DNA of 64,000 bases, from assembly GCA_026826555.1 (NCBI GenBank), contig JAKSZT010020895.1:258814-322813 (forward strand), given 5' to 3'. Of this stretch, positions 42,141 through 54,334 are shown one piece after another. The number at the start of each line of letters is the position of its first letter. Position 1 is the stretch's first letter. The notes below the pieces were generated by a model. The model saw only the letters and a program-made list of their open reading frames with translations, was not told the DNA's origin and did no database searches. The DNA comes from Tolypeutes matacus (taxonomy: Eukaryota; Chordata; Mammalia; Cingulata; Chlamyphoridae). The position numbers were made by a program, and so were the translations under genes.

Positions 42141-45100
42141 CTCTAATCACTTATTCATCTACTTTACCATAGATTCAATGTTCTTGCTCTAAACATTGAT
42201 ATAAATTATATCATCAAATTTTTGAGTAAACCCCTTTTTCCAAACTGGAAATGTTTTTGAGATTTATTCATATTGTTGAGTGTACTATTCATTTCTTGAT
42301 TTTGTTTTTCATTATTATTTTAATAAAATGTTATCAAAGTATATCATACATACATTCACATACATAGACAATAAGTGCATAGTAAATGTTTTGCACTTAC
42401 AAAACAAACATGCATATTATCATACAAGGCTCCTATACATCATCTTACCACCAATGCCTTGTATTGTTGTGAAACCTTTGTTTCAAACTATGAAAGAGCA
42501 TCTTCAAAACATTATTACTAACTACATCCGAGATTATGAACACTCTGTATTAGTATTAAATATTTGTTATAGTTCATGAAAGAACGTTCTCATAATTGTT
42601 CAATTAATCACAGTCCTTCTTCCACTACTAGATTCCCCTAGTTAATCAGTCCCATGCTCTGTACAATCCATTCCAAGTATTCATTCAGTGGCTCTCATTT
42701 TCAACACAGTGTTGTGCTGTCATTACCTCAGTTAATTTTAGAACATTTTAATTACTTCAAAAAGAAAACCCCCACACCCCCTTATACCTCCCTATTGTTT
42801 TCCCTTAATATTGATATAATATCTCCCATGCCATTGCTGAAAAAAATATTGCAGTATTATTCTTAACAATGTCTGTAAGTTACATTATTTGAAATTTCCC
42901 ATGTATCATATATTTTTTACACTTTGTAAAAGAAAACACATTCCCCAGATTAATCACCAATATCCTTTCAATTGGCATTTATGTCCACAGACTACCCCTT
43001 TCAGGCACAATCACATTTATAAATCAGCAGTGTTAGTTATATTCACTATAAGGTGTTACCATCAACTCTATTCATTTCCACACTATTTTTTTCATTTCCA
43101 CACTTTTACAAGAAAACTTATTAAAAATTCTACATACATTAAGCATCAGCTTGAAATCTCATCACACATGCTAACTCCTAGTAGGCTATATTATAGAGTT
43201 TACCTCTGTGAGTTTACTCGTATTTAGTTCATATTAGTGAGACAACACAATATTTTCATTTTATGTCTTGTTTATTTTACTCAACATAATATCCACAAGT
43301 TTCATTAATTTTGTCATATGCCTTCTGATTTCATTTCTTCTTATATTAGAATAGTATTCCATCATATGTTCATAGCATATTTTTGGTTATCCATTCACTA
43401 GTTTATGAACACTTGAATTGTTTCCATATTTTAGTGATTATGAATAATGCTGCTATGAACATGAGTGTGAAACTGTCAATTCAATTTGTACCCTTGCTTT
43501 CAGTTCTTCTGAATATTTTAATAGTAATGGGACTGCTGGATCATATGGCAGTTCTCTTTTCAGCTACTTGTAGTGCCAAACTGTCTTTCACAGAGGCTGC
43601 ACCATTCTACATTCTCACCAACAATGAAGGAGTGTTCCTATTTCTCCATAATCTCTCCAGCACCTGTAATTTTCTTTTGTTTACTTTTTCTTTAAATAAT
43701 GACCATTCTATAAGATGTGAAATCTTATTGTACCTTTGATCTGCATTTCCCTAATAGGTAGTGATGCTGAGCATTCTTTTATGTGCTTTTTGACTATTTA
43801 TATTTCCTCTTTGAAGAAAAATCTGTTCAGATATTTTGCCCATTTTAAAAATTGGATTGCTTACCTTTTTATCATTAAGTTGTATGATCTCTTTATAAAA
43901 CAAGGATATCAAATCCTTGTCAAATATGTGGTTTCAAGATATTTTCTTTCATTGAGTAGGCTGTTTTTTACTTTCCTGAAAGTCTTTTGAAGAACAAAAG
44001 TGTTTAATTTTGAGGATGTTCCACTTATCTATTTTTTCTTTTGTTGCTCATGCTTTGGGTATAAAGTTTAAGAAACTACCACCTGCCACAGATATGTTGA
44101 CGATGTTTCCTATATTTACTTCTAGTAGTTTTATGGTTGTAGCTCTATGTTTATGTCCTTGATCCATTTTGAGCTAATTTTTATGTAAGGTATGATATGG
44201 GGTCCTCTTTCTTTCTTTTGGCTATGAATATCCAGTTCTCCCAGCACCATTTATTGAATAGACATGTCTGGCCCAGCTGAGTGGGTTTGATAGCCTTGTC
44301 AAAATATAACTTGAAGGTCTATATCTGAATTTTTGATCCGGTTACGTTGGTCAAGATGTCTACCTTTATGCCAGTACCATGCTGTTTTTCCAAGAAACCT
44401 AAGTAATATGCTTTAAAGTCAGTAAGTGTGAGTCCACCAGCTTTGTTCTTTTTTAAAGATGTTTTTGGCTCTTTGGAGCCCCTTACTCTTCCAAATAAAT
44501 TTGATGATTAGCTTTCCCATTTCTGCAAAAAAAAAGCTGTAGGGATTTTTATTGGAATTGTGTTGAATCCATAAATCAGTTTACATGGAATTAACCTCTT
44601 ATCTTTATTTAGTCTTCCAATTTAAGAACACGAAGTGTACTTCCATGTATTTAGGCCTTTGGTTTCTTTAAGAAATGCTCTGTAATTTTCAGAATATAGG
44701 TCCTTTGTTGTCTTTGGTTGTGTTTATTCCTAAATATTTGATTCTTTTAGTCTCTATTGTAAGTGGGATTTATTTCCTGTCTTTCTCATCAGATTGCTCA
44801 TAGCAGTATATAGAAGTACCACTGATTTTTGCATATTAATCTTGTATCCTACCTCTAGGTTGAACTTATTAGTTCTAGTAGATTTGTTGTAGATTTTTCA
44901 AGATTTTCCATATATAGGAACGTATCAGGAAAGAGCAACATTTTTGCTTCTTCTTTTTCTATTTAGATGTTATTTGTTTCTCTTGCCTAATTGCTTTAGC
45001 TAGAACCTCTAGCACAATATTGAATAACATTTGTAAAAGCGGGCATTCTTGTCTTGTCCTGATCTGAGAGGGAAAGCTTTCAGTCTTTCACTATTGATTT

Positions 45101-45861
45101 TAAAGCTAGCTGTCTGTTTTTCATATAAGTATTTAATGTGTTGAGAAAGCTTCCTTCTATTCCTACCTTTTAGAGTGTCTTTACCAAAGTTTTGCCAAAT
45201 GCCTTCTCTGCATCAATCGAGAGGATTAAGTGATTTTTCTTCTTCAATTTATTAATGTGGTTTATTACACTGATTTTCTTGTGTTAATTCCCTCTTGCAT
45301 ACCTGGGATAAAACTCACTTGATTGTGGTAAACAATTATTTTAATTTGCTTATGGATTTGGTTTGCAAGTATTTTATTGAGGAGTTTTGCATCTGTATTC
45401 ATTGGAGAAATTGGTCTGTATTTTTTTTTTTACCCATAGTAACTTTATCCATTTTTCATATTAGCTGATGTTGGCTTCATAGAGCATTCTTTGATCGATG
45501 GAAACATTTCTTCTTGTTGAGTATTTTTGGAAGAGCTTGAGCAAGATTGGTATTAGATCATCTTTGAATGATTGGTAGAACCTTTACATGCCATTGGTTT
45601 GTTGAGGTCCTCTATGTCTTTCTTTACGTATTTTTACAAATTTGTCCATTTAGTCTATGTTGTCTACTTTTTTGACATACAGTTGTTCATAGTATCCTGT
45701 TATCGTCTCTCTTATTTCTGTGAGGTCCGTTGTAATGACCCCTCCCATTTTTTATTTTGTTTATTTGAAATCTTTTCCTTATTCTTCTTACTCACTCTAG
45801 TTTAGGTTTTATCAATTTTGTTGACCTCAAAGAAAAAACTTTTGGTTTTGTTGATATTCAT

Positions 45862-45868
45862 TCTCTCT

Positions 45869-45923
<55 letters not shown>

Positions 45924-45970
45924 CTTTCTTTATCCCTCTTTCCATCTCTCTCTCTCTTTCTCTCTCTCTG
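45862..45970. repeat. (CT)n microsatellite inside the antisense L1
   Basis: A long CT dinucleotide array, slightly interrupted near 45920-45955, lies in the ORF2 region of the antisense L1. The open frame rich in RE residues on the opposite strand (45802-45984) is a translation of this repeat and nothing more. Confidence 0.95.
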
Positions 45971-47770
45971 GTTCTCAATATCATTCATCTACTCTGATCT
46001 TTATTGTTTCTTTCCTTCACCTTGTTTAGGATAAGTTTGCTGTTCTTTTTCTAGTTCTTCCAACTGTGCAGTTAGATCTTCTATTTTAGCTCATCCTTCT
46101 TCTTAAAGATAAGCATTTAAGGCTATAAATTTCTCTTTCAGTACTGCTTTGCTATATACCATAGGTTTTGATGTTGTGTTCTCATTTTCATTCATTTCTC
46201 TATATTTACTGATTTCCCTTGCAATTTCCTCTTTGACCCAATGATCATTTAAGATTTTGTTTAATCTCCACATATATGTGAATTTTCCCTTTTTCTGTTC
46301 ATTATGGATTTCCAGTTCATAGCATTAAGGTCAGAGAAAGTGCTTTGTATAATTTCGATCTTTTTAAAATTTATTGAGACCTGTCTTATGACCCAACATA
46401 TGGTCTATCCTGGAAAAGGAGCCATAAGCAATTAAAAAGAATGTTTATCCTGCTTCTTTTGAGTATAATGTTTTAAAAATATCTCTAAGCCTATTTCATT
46501 CATCTTATTATTTAAGCTCTCTGTTTCCTTATTTATTCTATGCCCAAATATTCTACACAATGTTGAGAGTGGTGTTATACTCTCCAGCTAATATTTTAGA
46601 GACATCAATTCCTCCCTTCAGTTTTGCTGGTGTATTCCCCATGAATCTTGGAGCATCCAGATCAGGTGCATAAATATTTATTATAGTTATTTCTTTTTGG
46701 TGAAGTGTCCCTTTTATTAATGTATAGTGACCTACATAATCTATTATAACATTTTTTTTGCATATGAAATCTATTTTACCTGATATTAGTATTACTACTC
46801 TAGTTCTTTTTCAATTACTATTTGCATGGAATATCTTTTTCCAAACTTTCATTTTCATCCTATTTGTGTCTTTATTTCTCAGTTAAGTCTCTTATAGACA
46901 GCATATGGATAGCTCATTTTTATCCATTCTATTAGTCTGTGTCTTTTGATTAGGCAATTCTTTCCATTATAATTCAATGTTACTATTGTAAAGGCATTAC
47001 TTACTTTGTCCATTTTATTCTTTGTCTTTTCATTGTCATAGTTTATTGTTTTCTGTCTTTTTACACTTTAAGTTACTAGTAATAGTCATTTCTTTTGCCC
47101 TTGTTTCCTCCTTTCAAGCTGTAGCACTCCCTTTAATATCTCTTGTAAATCTGATATTTTCATAATATACTAAGTTAGGTTTTGTTTGTTCATGAAGACT
47201 TTAAATTCACCTTCATTTTTGAAGGACAATTTTGCCTGATATAAAATTTTTGGCTGGCAGGATTTCTTTTTCATTACCTTGAATACATCATAACACTTTC
47301 TTCTAGCCTCCATGGTTTCTGAAGAAAGATTGACATTTAGTCATATTGAAGTTCCCTTGTAGGCAACGAACTTATTAGCTCTTGCTACTTTCGCAGCTCT
47401 GTTTTTATCATTGGTATTTCTCATTCTGCATAGTAGGTGTCTCAGAGTAGGGTTTTTTGGTTTTATTCTGTTTGAGGTGCATTGTCCTTAGATATTATTT
47501 GTGTCTTTCATAATGGTTGGGAATTTCAGTTTGTAATTTCCTCAGATATTCTTTCTGCCTCATTTTGGTTCTCTGCTCCTTGTGGGATAGGAACAACACA
47601 CGTTTCTACATTTTGCATTGTCAGTCAATTCCCTGAGATTCGGCTATATTCTTTTCTTTCTTTCCACTTTCTCTTCTGTCTGGTGAAGTTTCATTATTCA
47701 TTCCTTGAAGTCACTAATTTTGTCTTCCATTAATTCAAATCTGATGTTATATGTTTCTAATGTATTATGT

Positions 47771-48952
47771 TAACTTTATTTTAAAAGAGGTTTTAGATTA
47801 CAGAAATGTTTTATTGAAAGTATAGGGGATTCTCATAAATCCCATATCCTCCCCCTCTCGAATTTTCTGCTATTAATAACATCTTTCATTAGTGTGGTAC
47901 TTTTTTTTACAATTGATGAACAAATATTGAAACAGTGCTACTAACCATGGTCTATACTTAACATTATGCTTTAAACTTCACACAGCACAAGTTCATAGGT
48001 TTTGACAGAATTTATAATGGCCTGTATCAACCATTACAATATCATGCAGAACAATTCCGATGTCCCCAAAATATTCCATGTTACAACGATTCTTCCCTCT
48101 CCCTCCCCTCAGAACCTCAGGTGACCACTCATTAAATCAATGCCACAAGTTCTTCCTTTACTAAAATAATAAGTCTACTTTGTTTCACAGTTGCATTCCC
48201 TCGTTATGTTTGTTCATTCCCAATCTTGAGGATTTTGGAATGATGATGACAACTTTGCTTCTGATTGAGAGGGTCTTAGATCCCATGGGACAGATAGATT
48301 GAACAGTCTTGCATGCAGTTGTAGACACTCTCTAGGTTTTTATGTGTGTGTGTTATTTTTTTTTTTTGAGTGGGCATTGTCTATCATCATTTTATTAGTT
48401 GTCTTGGGTGATTCTGAGGAACTGGAGAGTAGGTGTTGGCAGCAACTCTGTTGAGATTCTGGGCTCAACTGGCATATGAACCGACCAAAGATTTAAGTTT
48501 CTGAAACATATATTTACTGGGTATGGTGCTAAGTATAGATTCAAATAAAGGGGGCAGAAGAACCATGTGTAAGTAAAACATAAATGAGTCTAACTCTGTT
48601 ATATTGGGGATACAAGCTAACATGTATTTCAAGGTAAGGCCCACTGACAGGGGGCCAATTTCTTGGGGTTGTCTGCCCTGCTTATATAGCACAAATATCT
48701 CTACAGCCTTCAGGAATGCCCTTGCTTGAGACACTGTTTACTGTGACCGTCAGTGAAATCCTTTTGAGACATGCATATGTGTAACTTTTGGAATGACCTC
48801 CAAACTCAATTTGAAATCTCTTAGCCATAAACCTATTTTGTATTTAATATTTTACCTTTTTGGTTAAGATATTTTTCCAAATGCATTGCTAGTTGACACT
48901 TGGTAAAAATCCCTTGGTGCCAGGGAGGGCAACCTTAGGAGTCATGTCTCAT
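47771..48952 (-). mobile_element. L1 3' UTR insertion (older 3'-end type)
   Basis: Aligns in reverse with about 12170-13290: 'attagtgtggtac' near 47890 is the reverse of the terminal part, and 'gccagggagggcaacc' with 'gagtcatgtctcatg' near 48920-48950 the reverse of 12185-12230. It ends at 47771 with 'ttaactttattttaaaagag', so it lacks the (TA)-rich extension. ORF1 of the host L1 resumes on both sides. Confidence 0.75.
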
Positions 48953-49928
48953 GTCTCATCCACTGTGTCTTTCATCCTATAGGCACTGTTCCTTTTCTTT
49001 ATAGGCTTTCAAATTATTCTTTATGCTCACCCAATAGCTTGAAATCCTTTATATCTTTAGTCATTTATCAGTTCAACTCCTTGACTTGATTTAGGGAATT
49101 TGCATGATTAACATTGATTAGTTGTCTTAAATCCTGAGTCTCATCAGTATTTTTTGGCTTATTCCTTTAACTGGGCTATCCCTTCCTGTTTCTTATTATG
49201 GTTTGTAATTTTTTGCTAATTTTATTGGTGAATTACTCTGATGATCAAATTCTCTCTCTTGCCTAGCAGTTTTGTTTCATGACTCTTCTCTGCTTTGAGA
49301 TTTAATTTATTCTAAGTCTTTAAAATGTCTCCAATTAAGTTTTCAAAATAGGGCCAGGGAGTCATTAATGTAGCACAGACATGCTCCAAATGAGCTGGGG
49401 TAAGAGACTTCTAAAAATGTGTTTTCTCCTTGCACTTTCCTGGTCTGTCTGCAGATGAAACTGATTGGTAAATTTTTCCAACGAGGTGTCTCTTTCAACC
49501 TCACTTGCTGGTGATTCTTGTCTGGCCAGAGCCAAGATTCAAAGTAGGATCTGATGGCTAAATACACTGAAGAGAAACCACTCCGCAACTTCTGCCACAC
49601 TCTCCCTCTTCCCAGGGAGGAAGACATCTGTCCCCTTTACAATTGGTTGCAGTGAGGCACAGATTTTATCTAGGCTATTCACCTTGAGTGTGGAGGCTGG
49701 GAGCCACTTCAACTGTGAGGGTTAGTAACTCATATTTTTCACTTCAGCTTCTTTGTCTCTCTGTCCCTCACCCTTCTGGAGAATGTACAAAAGTCTCCTA
49801 GACTACCGATCCCCAAAGCAGCTCCTACAAATAGCTTTATGCCCTTCTTCACTGTTTTTGTAAGAGAGATGAGCCCTTCCCACCTACTATGATGCCATCT
49901 TCCCAGAAGTTTCTAGTTTCTTCATTTT

Positions 49929-50399
49929 AAATTGTGGTTAATATTACATTCTAGAAAATTTCACACTTTGCTTATCAATTTTCTTTGATGGACACCTGTG
50001 CCATACCCACATTTTAGGTATTAAGGTAAATATGCTAGGAGAGGCAGTCTTGTGCAAATTGATTTGGTCATAATTTTCAGTTCCACAGGATAAGTAATGA
50101 CTACTGAAATTGCTAATTCATACGATAAATTATAATTATTTTATAAGAAAATGCTCAGCATTTGCAAAATGTTTCAAATGTCCCCGACTACCAAGAAACT
50201 GCACCAGAGTTTAGGTTTACCAAAATCCTTACAATCTTTACTTGTGGCCAGATTTGTTATTTCAAAAATTCTGGAGGCGTGTAGTAGACAGCATTGTGAT
50301 TTTATTTATTATTTCCCTTCAGAATATACTAAGATGGATTACACACTGACATTAAGTCTTGATAAAATAAAAATGATTTAATTTAACATATATTCTCTG
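49929..50399. other. Interval without recognised features
   Basis: AT-rich, no gene or known repeat seen. A 76-codon open frame at 50151-50381 has no known similarity. Confidence 0.45.
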
Positions 50400-50880
50400 A
50401 CCACAATTAATTAAATTATATATTAGCTCCAATCAAAATTTTGGAAATTAAGCAGCATGTTATTTGAAAATTTGTTCATGAAAAAGAAATCACAAGGAAA
50501 CTTAAAAATATATTTATTTTTATTGTATGCCAGTGAATGATAGGATGGAATTTCTATTCAATCAGTACATTGAGAGAAGTTTTAAATTTGAAGTTGTCTA
50601 CACTACAAAAGGGGAAAAGTCTAAAGAAAAATGAACTATAATTCAACTCCAGAAACCAAGAAAATAAGAACAAAATGACCCTCAGCTTAGTAAAAGAAGA
50701 CAGTAATAAAGAAAAGAGCAGAAAAACAATGATAAAGAAAATAGAAATGCAGAGAGTTACAAAAGCAATAGGTTTTCTTTGAAAAAAAAATCAAATTGAT
50801 CACTCCTACCTAGTTTTGTCAATGACCAAATAGAATTAAAGACTGCTAATATCAGGAATGAAATGAGATTCATTGCTGGT
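50400..50880 (+). mobile_element. Old L1 ORF2 fragment
   Basis: Decayed sense L1 ORF2 from the region between endonuclease and RT: 'aattaaattatatattagct', 'gaaaccaagaaaataagaac', 'aaaagagcagaaaaacaatg', and 'aaatcaaattgatcactcct'. Ends near 50880. Confidence 0.6.
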
Positions 50881-51599
50881 AAACATATTACAGCTGCAAA
50901 GGCTTTGGTGCTTGACAGACATAATCTGCTAAGAAGATGAATATGGTAGTCTCTAGACACCTCTGCTGCCCCATAGACTGAACAACTGCAATAAACTGGC
51001 AGTCATCTTCCTCAGAGCCCCAGATAACAGGAAAATGTATGCAATAATTGGAAGAGAGCTGCATCAAGAAGACACACCTTAACAATGATAGGAAAAATTC
51101 CTGGAGCCCTTACTTTCTTATCCCAACTTCCTCAATGTGGTGTGGAATCTGCCTGCACTCTCATTGTGAGTCCCCGGTCCCTTCTGGAGGGAACAGAGTA
51201 ACCACTATATGTATATTGATTTGCTTGTATGATGTTGCCAATCTACAGGTGGCAGCCTGAAATGCTGAACAAGGACACTCATCTCTGTCTTAAACTTCCA
51301 GAACTTGTCCTACAAGAAGAAGCAGCTTCCACACAAGTAAGGCCTAGTAAGAAAAGGCCTGGGACAAAGAGTTATTCATTTCAAGAAAAAAATAGGTCAC
51401 CCAGGACTAGTGTTGTCCATTCTATCAGATAAACAGGGAAATTCTTAAAGCCAAGACCCAGGCTCAGAAAATACAGAGAGGAATCCATATTTTTGTCTAA
51501 GGCTGTTCTTTGTAGAGGGGCTGTAATATAAAAGAGGTCAAACCAGAAGTATCAAGATAAAATATAAAAATGTACAGTGTACACAATAAAATATAAGAC
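50881..51599. other. Interval without recognised features
   Basis: More balanced composition than the surroundings but no gene: the three 65-70 codon open frames (50888-51085 minus, 51048-51260 and 51229-51432 plus) overlap one another and have no supporting splice pattern or similarity that I can see. Confidence 0.4.
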
Positions 51600-52776
51600 A
51601 AAAATATGAAATGATGGCCTATCCAAAGGAAAAGCATAAAGCATCAGAAACAATCAAGAATGAAGACAAGATATTGGATATACCAAAGACTTAAATGGTC
51701 CCTAAAATGCTCAAAAACATTAAGAAAGAACTACAGGATATCAGGAAACAATGAATTAATAAAAGGAAAAGGGGTCACACAGAAACAATGGCATTGACTA
51801 CCACAATAGCAGAAAACAATACCCAGATGATTTCAACAGCAAATGTGACCTAGCAGAAGAAAAAATAAGTGAGCTGGAACAAAAGACAATTGACATGACT
51901 CATGCTGAAGGGTATAAAAAACATTGTGGAAATAAAGCTGAACAGAGCCCAGAAGGTGTGGGATATGATCAAGGCTACCAAAGGATGCATTGTGAGACAC
52001 ACAGAAGGAAATAGAGTGACCAGAAGGAATATTCAAATAAATAATGGTAGGAAACTTCTCAGATGTAATGAAAGACATGTATAAACATAATCAAGCAGCC
52101 CAAAGAAACCCATACAGGATAATATCATAGAAAACCATGACCAGACAAATTGTGATCAAAGAAATGCCAAAGGCAAAGAGTTCTGAAAGCTTCAAGTTTA
52201 AAGTGACCTGTTATGTTCAAGTGAACTTCAATAAGATTAAGCAACACTTTCTCGACAGAAAGCATGGAGGCAAAAAGGCAGTGGGATGAAATATTTAAAG
52301 TGCTGATAGAAAATGATTCACTTATATTATATCTTGCAAGACAATCTTTAAAAAGTGGGGGATAGATTAATATGGCATTCTCATATTAAAAACCAACCAA
52401 CAAAACAAAACAAAAATAAAAACCTGAGGGAGTTCATCATGACTACTGCTGTCCTACAAACAATGTTAAGAAAGTACTTTAGACAGAAATAGACACTAGA
52501 CAGTGGGCTGAATTACAAAAAAAAAGAATAAAATAAAATAACTAAGAACTTGATTAAATGTAACCATTTCTATAATTAACCAGTAATAATGTGTTGTATT
52601 TTTTTTATGCAGTTCCACTTTTTACAAGTTCTAACATCCACATGCTTAAAAGTGAAATATTAATCTATGGTTTGGGACATACAATGTATGAAGATATAAT
52701 ATGAAAGAATAATAACAAAAAGAGGGGTGACGGAAGGTATGGGGCATTATTTGTGGATATACACTATAGTCAACCC

Positions 52777-52816
<40 letters not shown>

Positions 52817-53195
52817 TTGTTTTATCAATTGTAACAAACATACCACAGTAATGTAAATTATTAATGAGAAGAAAAACTTCATGTGTATGTGGGGAACATT
52901 ATATGGGAACTCTTTTTTATGCATGATTTTTCAATAAAACATCACAGTTCTAAATTAAAAATAAAACTGTTTGGGACAAAGTAAAACACTATATAATTAA
53001 AAAGCAATCAAATAAAGACAAAGACAACAATTATAAATATATGTGCACCTAAAAGTAAGTTTAAAAAGATATAAAGCAAAAATTGACAAATTTGAAGGGA
53101 GAAATAGATGACTGTACATGACTAATAGGAGAATTCATTACACCACATTCAATAATGAATTGACCATCAAGACAGAAAATCAATAAGTAAACAGA
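51600..53195 (+). mobile_element. Old L1 or HAL1-like ORF1 and start of ORF2
   Basis: Sense-strand ORF1 relic: 'cagaagaaaaaataagtgag' (51855, coiled-coil region), 'gcatggaggcaaaaaggcag' (52263, counterpart of the METMEARRQW part) and 'ctgagggagttcatcatgac' (52424). After an inserted L1 end (52640-52960), L1 endonuclease-region sequence follows at 52970-53195 ('tataaatatatgtgcaccta', 'aataatgaattgaccatcaa'). No frame is open. HAL1, which has ORF1 only, is possible for the first part. Confidence 0.65.
52640..52960 (+). mobile_element. L1 3' terminal piece with (AAT)n array
   Basis: 'attgtaacaaacataccaca', 'gtgtatgtggggaacattat' and 'atgggaactc' are the order of an L1 3' end that also occurs in the long 3' UTR elements. 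An (AAT)n microsatellite at 52777-52813 sits inside it. Boundaries are approximate. Confidence 0.55.
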
Positions 53196-54334
53196 AGAAT
53201 GCAAAATGTTAATGAGAGGGAGAATTGCATGTGGGAAATAAATGGGCATTATCTATTTTCTGCCTGATTTTTTCTGTATACCAACAGCTGCTCTTATAAT
53301 AACATGAATATAATGAAAACAACTAATAAGATTAGTTGCTAATGATGAAATTTGTGTTTCAAGTGAAAATTAAATTTTAGAAATATTTATCTCCTACATG
53401 TGAGCTAGAGAACTTTCCAATACTTAAAGACCTATCTGAGAGAATTGGTGATGTTAATAAACATAGTTTATTTTAGTATAGTAAATCATTCTGTGAACAA
53501 GCATTTTCTGGATGAACACTTCTAGATGCTGCTAAGCTATGCATGTTCTTATTATGCATGTTAAAAACCCAATCAAATTGCTAAACAGGCAATAGATTTA
53601 AATCTAATAGAATAAAAAAGTTTTTTCCATATTGGATTCTTTTTTTTAGAAACTGCCACTTGTTAATTTTTGGTTTAGAATATTATTATTTTAGAAGAAT
53701 ATTAAAATTTATTTTAAAGCTCTAATCAAATATATCTTCCCTTTTCTAAACATGTATTTATATAAGACAATATTTTCTTCAGACCTTTGATCAAACCAAC
53801 ATATTGCAATGGAAAGAATGAAAAAGCAAATATGACAATTGAGCTATTTTCCAGTAATTAAGAAATAAATAGAATTTTGAAAGGAAAAATAATTCTCTTT
53901 CCTCAAACTATATTTTAGTTTCAGAAAATAACTTGTTTTTGATATGTATTATGACTTGAAATATAATAATTTAGTATTTCTAATAATTTAACTTTCTTAT
54001 ATCTACCAATTTTAATTTCTAATATGGTAATTTTCCATATATATAAGCAACAGAATTATAAGTTATTTAGGATTTTCAATCATTTCTAAAATGCAAAGTA
54101 TCCCTGAAACAAAACACAGGAGAGTCTATGATTTATGTGTATTATAGTAAATCATATTCTGTCATATTTCCAGGAAACACAGGTAATATATTTTCACATG
54201 TATTTTCCTACCATTTCCTTCTTCTGAGTGCTTAATTTCATGAAAATATTAGTATGCCTTTATTAGATGCCATCATTTTCCATCAAAATTATGTCCACAT
54301 GGCAAACCTGTCCAGTTCTTAAATGTATATTTTA
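53196..54334. other. Interval without recognised features
   Basis: Very AT-rich sequence with no gene, no long open frame and no repeat that I can name. Confidence 0.5.

Larger units (their letters stand above)
42304..49916 (-). mobile_element. Nearly full-length L1, antisense, with 12-bp target duplication
   Basis: Flanked by TTTCTTGATTTT (42292-42303) and TTTCTTCATTTT (49917-49928), one mismatch. On the minus strand the order is complete: 5' UTR (49916 to about 49330, starting near 'ttctgggaagatggcatc'), ORF1 (about 49330-49000 and 47765-47150), ORF2 endonuclease (about 47000-46300), RT (about 45700-44700), C-terminus (to about 43260) and a 3' UTR of about 950 bases. The 3' UTR is of the older type ('ccaaaaagaaa'-like block near 42760), unlike the long 3' UTR of 10798-13430. 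Every frame is disrupted. One later L1 3' UTR insertion (47771-48952) splits ORF1. Confidence 0.85.

Noticed and set aside
45802..45984. Open frame rich in Arg-Glu repeats
   Set aside because: It is the translation of the (CT)n microsatellite on the opposite strand.
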